From: JAJPJX01 sp964568355 | Lineage (GTDB): Bacteria; Acidobacteriota; Terriglobia; Bryobacterales; Bryobacteraceae | Length of the DNA: 10,735 nt | Assembly: GCA_964568355.1 (NCBI GenBank) | Contig: CAZMRK010000173.1 | Span: 1-10,735 of the forward strand | Direction: 5' to 3' | Shown here: positions 7,232 to 10,735 of the stretch, piece after piece | Layout of the letters: each line of letters starts with the position of its first letter | Numbering within the stretch: the first letter of the stretch is position 1 | The notes under the pieces: generated by a model | Told to the model about the DNA's origin: nothing | Seen by the model: only the letters and a program-made list of their open reading frames with translations | Database searches by the model: none | Program-made: the position numbers and the translations under genes

Positions 7232-8311
7232 ATGCATCGCGCGTGCGTGAGAATTCTTCTGCTTTTCTGTCTGTCTTTCGCCGCCTCGGCGCAGATGAAG
7301 ATGACCGTCGAGCAGTTGTCCGCTTTCATTAAGTCCTCCGTCGAGCTCAAGCAGGATGATCGCAAAGTGGCAGAATACCTGCGCAAGGTCAAACTCACCA
7401 ATCAGTTGGATGACCGCACCATCGAGGACCTGCAAAGCCTCGGCGCCGGGCCCAAGACCGTCGCCGCCCTGAGGCTTCTGGGCGAAGCCTCCACCAGTCT
7501 GCCCAAGGCGCCACCTCCGGCTCCCAAGCCGGTCTACGTTCCCCCGCCCCCGCCCAGTTCGGTCGAGCAGAAGCGAGTGCTGGAATCCGCCCGGGAATAT
7601 GCCTTGAACTACAGCAAAAGCCTGCCGGACTTCATCTGCACCCAGGTTACGCGGCGCTACATCGACCCCACCGGTCACTCCGGCTGGTATCCGGCCGATA
7701 CCATCACCGAGCGCCTCAGCTACTACGAACAGCACGAAAACTATAAGGTCATTCTGGTAAACAGCAAACCCACCGATGTGCCGCACGAAAAACTGGGCGG
7801 CGCCATCTCTTCGGGGGAATGGGCCAGCATGATGAAGGAGATCTTCGAGCCTTCGACCGGCACCCAGTTTCAATGGGAGCGCTGGGCCACCCTGCGCGGC
7901 CGCCGGACTCACGTGTTCTCCTACGTGGTTAGCCAGGAGAGATCCAAATACCAGATCCACGTCCCGGACCAGCACATCGTGGTGGGGTACCGCGGATCCG
8001 TTTTCGTGGACAAGGAAACCGAGGCGGTCGAAAAAATCACCCTCCAGGCCATGGACATTCCCTCCGGCTTCCCGGTACAGGATGTTCAATTGAGCCTGGA
8101 CTATGACAAAGCGGACATCAGCGGCCACTCGTTCACCCTGCCGCTGAAGTTCACCCTGAACTCGCGTGAAGGTAAGTACCTGGCAAAGAACGAGGTAGAG
8201 TTCCGGATGTACCGCAAGTTCAGTACCGACGCCACCATCACGTTCGATACCCCCGAGCCCCTCCCGGCCGACGCAACCAAAGAAGAGCCTGCTTCCCCGC
8301 CCGGCAAATAG
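7232..8311 (+). CDS. Secreted protein of unknown function, likely Acidobacteriota-specific (FICTQVTRR core)
   Basis: I do not recognise a named family. The 359-residue product begins with a Sec signal peptide (VRILLLFCLSFAASA, cleavage near residue 20). Residues 24-85 are charged and helical (MTVEQLSAFIKSSVELK, and DLQSLGAGPKTVAALRLL, which faintly resembles a helix-hairpin-helix). A proline-rich linker follows at 91-108 (PKAPPPAPKPVYVPPPPP), then a C-terminal domain from 111. That domain starts ESAREYALNYSKSLPDFICTQVTRR and continues with alternating strands (GSVFVDKETEAVEKITLQA, then FPVQDVQLSLDYDK). The strand pattern and the V-D-x-E-T turn recall LolA/outer-membrane lipoprotein-sorting folds, but this is weak. 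I associate similar ALNY-SLP-F-CTQVTRR domains with acidobacterial secreted proteins. ATG 7232 is chosen because it starts the signal peptide; GTG 7247 would also work. The frame stays open back to 7034, but that part overlaps the opposite-strand hydrolase and is not credible. Confidence 0.75.
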   Translation: MHRACVRILLLFCLSFAASAQMKMTVEQLSAFIKSSVELKQDDRKVAEYLRKVKLTNQLDDRTIEDLQSLGAGPKTVAALRLLGEASTSLPKAPPPAPKPVYVPPPPPSSVEQKRVLESAREYALNYSKSLPDFICTQVTRRYIDPTGHSGWYPADTITERLSYYEQHENYKVILVNSKPTDVPHEKLGGAISSGEWASMMKEIFEPSTGTQFQWERWATLRGRRTHVFSYVVSQERSKYQIHVPDQHIVVGYRGSVFVDKETEAVEKITLQAMDIPSGFPVQDVQLSLDYDKADISGHSFTLPLKFTLNSREGKYLAKNEVEFRMYRKFSTDATITFDTPEPLPADATKEEPASPPGK

Positions 8312-8350
8312 CCGTCTCCATCTATTCCGCCAATCACCATAATTTTCTTC

Positions 8351-8379
8351 TTGACTTTAGTCTATAATTCCCATAGAGT
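8351..8379 (+). promoter_or_regulatory. Candidate promoter with overlapping operator-like palindrome for the receptor transcript
   Basis: This AT-rich island stands out in GC-rich DNA. TTGACT (8351-8356) is a near-consensus -35 and lies 17 bp from TAGAGT (8374-8379), a fair -10; transcription would then start near 8386. A perfect TATAAT also sits at 8363-8368, but its own -35 (about 8340-8345) is poor. GACT-TT-AGTC (8353-8362) is an inverted repeat with 4-bp arms. TAATTCCCATAG (8366-8377 in part, within TATAATTCCCATAGAG) resembles half of the boxes bound by Rrf2-family sulfur regulators such as CymR. Both lie inside the -35/-10 spacer, where a repressor would block transcription. The regulator identity is a guess. 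Confidence 0.45.
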
Positions 8380-8389
8380 TAATAAACAC

Positions 8390-8488
8390 ATGCAGCACAT
8401 GAGCACCCAGGCTCATCCACACGTAAGCACCGGCTCCGGCCATTTGCGGCGGAAGCTGTTGTTCTACGGGTGTACCTGCATCCTCTAG
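8390..8488 (+). CDS. Candidate 32-residue leader peptide (upstream ORF) ahead of the TonB-dependent receptor
   Basis: ATG at 8390 opens a 32-codon frame closed by TAG at 8486-8488. The product begins MQHMSTQAHPHV, rich in His, and ends LRRKLLFYGCTCIL, with a basic-hydrophobic stretch and two cysteines, Cys28 (TGT 8471-8473) and Cys30 (TGC 8477-8479), just before the stop. It begins only a few bases after the predicted transcription start, so it would be translated almost leaderless; no strong ribosome binding site precedes it. The stop lies 8 nt before a 10-bp hairpin. Position, length and cysteine placement fit a regulatory leader peptide whose translation reports cysteine supply or ribosome stalling, as known for other amino-acid attenuators. 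An ORF this short can occur by chance, so the coding call is tentative. Confidence 0.4.
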   Translation: MQHMSTQAHPHVSTGSGHLRRKLLFYGCTCIL

Positions 8489-8496
8489 CGAATGTT

Positions 8497-8522
8497 CGCG
8501 GCGGGCTTCCATGCCCGCCGCG
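8497..8522 (+). repeat. Perfect 10-bp GC-rich hairpin in the receptor 5' leader (possible dispersed palindrome)
   Basis: CGCGGCGGGC (8497-8506) pairs perfectly with GCCCGCCGCG (8513-8522) around a TTCCAT loop. In RNA the stem can extend by two U-G pairs and a G-C pair (8494-8496 with 8523-8525), giving 13 pairs. GCGGGCTTC recurs directly at 8520-8528, overlapping the end of the stem. No T-tract follows, so it is not an ordinary intrinsic terminator. It may be a leader-RNA structure. Alternatively it may be a member of a scattered GGAAGCCCGC-type palindrome family. Confidence 0.7.
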
Positions 8523-8581
8523 GGCTTCGACGTAGCCGTTTGTGGACGGTCGTGGCAAACCAAAGTAATTCCAGAGGAAAC

Positions 8582-8587
8582 GAGGAG
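8582..8587 (+). promoter_or_regulatory. Ribosome binding site of the TonB-dependent receptor
   Basis: GAGGAG lies 10 nt before ATG 8598, with a second GAGGAA slightly upstream. It is the clearest Shine-Dalgarno match in the window and fixes the receptor start at 8598 rather than at the in-frame ATG codons a few residues later. Confidence 0.75.
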
Positions 8588-8597
8588 AATACCCGAT

Positions 8598-10735
8598 ATG
8601 TTTCGACTCATGTGGCTCTTTCTTGCCGGCATGGCCGCTCTGTTCGCCCAGGTGGATACCGGCGCGATCAGCGGAATCGTCCGGGACGCGAGCAGCGCTG
8701 TCACCGCCGGAACCCGCGTGCAAATTATCAATGAGGCCACCAACATCCAGCTAAACCTGGTCACCAACAGTTCCGGGTTCTATTCCGCCCAGGCGCTGAA
8801 GCCCGGCCAGTATTCCGTGACGGTCAGCCGCGATGGATTTACCACCGAGAAGCGCGCCCACCTCGAACTGCACGTGCAAGAGCGCCTGGAAGTCAACTTC
8901 GATCTCAAAATTAACGCCTCCAATACCGAAGTAACGGTGCTGGCCGACTCGCCGCTGCTTGAATCGGAATCCTCTTCGGTAGGCAACGTCGTCCAAAGCA
9001 AGACCATCCAGGAACTGCCGCTCAATGGGCGGAATTTCAGCCAGCTTGCCGTCCTGAGTGCCGGCACGCTGCCCTCCGTCCGGTCCGCGGAGCGCGATTC
9101 GTTCGTTGCCAATGGAGCCCGCCCGGTACAGAACAGCTACCTGCTCGATGGCATCGACAATCGGAACCGGATCGTCGGATTCGACAGTTCCACGGCTCAA
9201 TCGATCCAGCCGGTGCTGGACGGTATCCAGGAATTTAAGGTACAGACCAACAACTACTCCGCCGAGTTCGGCCAGGCTGCGGGCGGTGTCGTAAACGTCA
9301 CGATGAGATCCGGCACCAACGATCTGCACGGCAGCCTGTTCGAGTTCCACCGCAACTCGGCCGTATCGGCCACGCCCTACTTCCAGGCGGTGAAAGGTTT
9401 GAAGCCGCAGTTTCTCCAGAACCAGTTCGGCGCCACCTTGGGCGGCCCGGTGATTCGCAACCGCACTTTTTTCTTCGCCAGTTGGCAGAGCGATCGCGAG
9501 ATCAGCGCTGCGCCCCAGGTGGGCACCGTCCCGCTGCCCTCCCAGCAAAGCGGCAATTTCGGCACGCGGGCGATTTACGATCCGGCCACGGTGCGCCCCA
9601 ATCCCAATGGCATCGGATACGTGCGCAGCCCCTTCCCCAACAACATCATCCCCAGTGATCGCTTTGATCCCGTAGCAGCCAAGCTGGCAGCTCTCTATCC
9701 CGCGCCCAATCTGCCCGGATCCGCCAACAATCTGGTGACCAATCCCAGCCAGCGCGTCTCCGGCGATCAGGGAAACATCCGCGTAGACCATCAGATCGGC
9801 TCCCGGGACTCCGTCTTCGGCCGGTTCTCGATCTTCGATGGCCGCAATGCGCTGCCGCCAACGTTGCCGGAGCCCGCCAACAATCGCATGGTCGCGTCGC
9901 CGACCGCTCAGTCGATCGCCGCCAGCCACACCCACACCTTCAGTTCCAGCGTGTTCAACGAATTTCGCTTCGGTTTTATGCATACCCGCGAGCAGCAGCA
10001 GGCGCTCGCCGATCGCCTGTTCGAGGCCTATGGCATCCAGGGCACTTACCAGGACCCCACCGTCAAGGGTCTGCCGACCTTCGGCATCACCGGCCTCTCC
10101 ACCTTGGGCACCACCGGACCGGGCAGCCTGAACATTGCCGCCACCGGATCCGGCAATCTGCCGATCGACAAATGGGGGCGCGTCTTCCAGTTCATCGATA
10201 ACCTCAACTGGGTCACCGGCCGGCACTCCCTGAAGTTCGGCGTCGATATCACGCAGTCCACCCTGCACGGTTTCGTTACTTTGCAGGCAAGGCCTTCCAT
10301 CAATTTCAGCGGCGTCTATACTCAGGATCCCCAGAATCGCTCGGCTACCGGATCTCCGTATGCCGATTTTCTGCTCGGCCTGTCGAACAACACCACCATC
10401 TCCAACCGTCCCAACAACGACAGCCGCCAGCGTATTTACCAGGGCTATGTGCTGGACGACTGGAAGCTGAGCTCCCGCCTCACGCTCAACCTGGGGCTCC
10501 GCTACGAACTGGCCAAGCCCTTCATAGAAGTCAACAACCGCCAGTCCAACTTCATCCTGGAGAGCGGCCCCTACTTCGGCCAACTGATTCTGGCCGCCGA
10601 TGCCGGCAAAATCGGTCGCAGCGCGGCTCTCGTGGATACGGACTGGAACAATTTCGCTCCGCGTATCGGTCTGGCCTATAAGGCGACCTCTTCCACCGTG
10701 CTGCGCAGCGCCTTCGGCGTCTTCTACGGGCGCGA
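8598..10735 (+). CDS. Oar-like TonB-dependent receptor with N-terminal carboxypeptidase-regulatory-like domain (C-terminal part outside window)
   Basis: The first 712 codons are present; such acidobacterial receptors usually exceed 1000 residues, so the rest of the barrel lies beyond the right edge. Order of parts: signal peptide (1-17, MWLFLAGMAALFA), carboxypeptidase-regulatory-like beta-sandwich (about 21-103, TGAISGIVRDASSAVTAG to VNFDLKI), a TonB-box-like EVTV (111-114), and a plug domain (about 122-245). The plug shows QELPLNGRNFSQLAVLSAG, NSYLLDGIDN, QEFKVQTNNYSAEFG and GGVVNVTMRSGTNDLHGS. The outer-membrane barrel begins after residue 245, with typical stretches such as SLFEFHRNS and LNLGLRYELAKP. 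The family imports or exports large ligands across the outer membrane using TonB energy; the ligand is unknown. No SusD-type partner is seen in the window. The adjacent hydrolases suggest a glycan, while the leader hints at sulfur control; neither is proven. The frame is open throughout with no sign of decay. Confidence 0.93.
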   Translation, partial: MFRLMWLFLAGMAALFAQVDTGAISGIVRDASSAVTAGTRVQIINEATNIQLNLVTNSSGFYSAQALKPGQYSVTVSRDGFTTEKRAHLELHVQERLEVNFDLKINASNTEVTVLADSPLLESESSSVGNVVQSKTIQELPLNGRNFSQLAVLSAGTLPSVRSAERDSFVANGARPVQNSYLLDGIDNRNRIVGFDSSTAQSIQPVLDGIQEFKVQTNNYSAEFGQAAGGVVNVTMRSGTNDLHGSLFEFHRNSAVSATPYFQAVKGLKPQFLQNQFGATLGGPVIRNRTFFFASWQSDREISAAPQVGTVPLPSQQSGNFGTRAIYDPATVRPNPNGIGYVRSPFPNNIIPSDRFDPVAAKLAALYPAPNLPGSANNLVTNPSQRVSGDQGNIRVDHQIGSRDSVFGRFSIFDGRNALPPTLPEPANNRMVASPTAQSIAASHTHTFSSSVFNEFRFGFMHTREQQQALADRLFEAYGIQGTYQDPTVKGLPTFGITGLSTLGTTGPGSLNIAATGSGNLPIDKWGRVFQFIDNLNWVTGRHSLKFGVDITQSTLHGFVTLQARPSINFSGVYTQDPQNRSATGSPYADFLLGLSNNTTISNRPNNDSRQRIYQGYVLDDWKLSSRLTLNLGLRYELAKPFIEVNNRQSNFILESGPYFGQLILAADAGKIGRSAALVDTDWNNFAPRIGLAYKATSSTVLRSAFGVFYGR

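Noticed and set aside
7522..7555. Proline-codon run in the orphan gene as a nucleotide repeat element
   Set aside because: It is an in-frame proline-rich linker between two domains, not a DNA repeat array.
8351..8368. TTGACT followed by TATAAT as a single -35/-10 promoter
   Set aside because: The two boxes are only 6 bp apart, far below the 16-18 bp needed. TTGACT fits better with TAGAGT at 8374-8379.
8497..8522. Hairpin as the intrinsic terminator of the upstream orphan gene
   Set aside because: It lies about 190 bp downstream, beyond a new promoter, and is not followed by a T-tract.
8492..8734. 80-codon plus-strand ORF starting in the leader hairpin
   Set aside because: It runs into the receptor gene in the wrong frame, is Arg-rich and has no ribosome binding site.
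8751..10583. 610-codon open frame on the minus strand
   Set aside because: It is antisense to the TonB-dependent receptor, has no recognisable domain, and its length follows from high-GC codon bias on the coding strand.

Overview
The window looks like an Acidobacteriota chromosome, probably of the Solibacter/Bryobacter type. The case rests on high GC, an Oar-like TonB-dependent receptor with an N-terminal carboxypeptidase-regulatory domain, a secreted protein of a kind I associate with these genomes (FICTQVTRR core after a proline-rich linker), and several secreted plant-glycan hydrolases. This is judged from protein style, not from a marker gene. No rRNA, tRNA, transposase or CRISPR array is visible.

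Layout. (1) Bases 1-819, minus strand: the N-terminal 273 codons of a secreted GH106-type alpha-L-rhamnosidase-like protein, running off the left edge. (2) Bases 928-3171, plus strand: a complete secreted GH95-like protein (alpha-L-fucosidase/alpha-L-galactosidase clan) with altered catalytic positions. It diverges from gene 1 across a 108-bp gap. (3) Bases 7142 down to 3178, minus strand: a tightly packed four-gene unit with gaps of 6, 4 and 4 nt. In transcription order it encodes a Tat-exported DUF5060-DUF4038 (GH140/apiosidase-like) hydrolase, MsrA, a DJ-1/PfpI-family protein, and a membrane protein with two VanZ-like repeats. (4) Bases 7232-8311, plus strand: a secreted protein of unknown function, divergent from the operon. 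(5) Bases 8312-8597: a structured leader with promoter/operator-like sequence, a candidate 32-codon upstream ORF ending in Gly-Cys-Thr-Cys-Ile-Leu, and a perfect 10-bp GC hairpin. (6) Bases 8598 to the right edge, plus strand: the first 712 codons of a TonB-dependent receptor.

How the genes may work together. The three hydrolase families (GH106, GH95, GH140-like) are all used on side chains of rhamnogalacturonan-II in gut Bacteroides. The region may therefore be a small pectin side-chain locus, with the receptor as a possible uptake route. MsrA, DJ-1/PfpI and VanZ have no obvious sugar role. The most unusual stretch is the receptor leader: promoter, short cysteine-containing ORF and hairpin resemble a translation-coupled control device. 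That is an inference from one sequence only.
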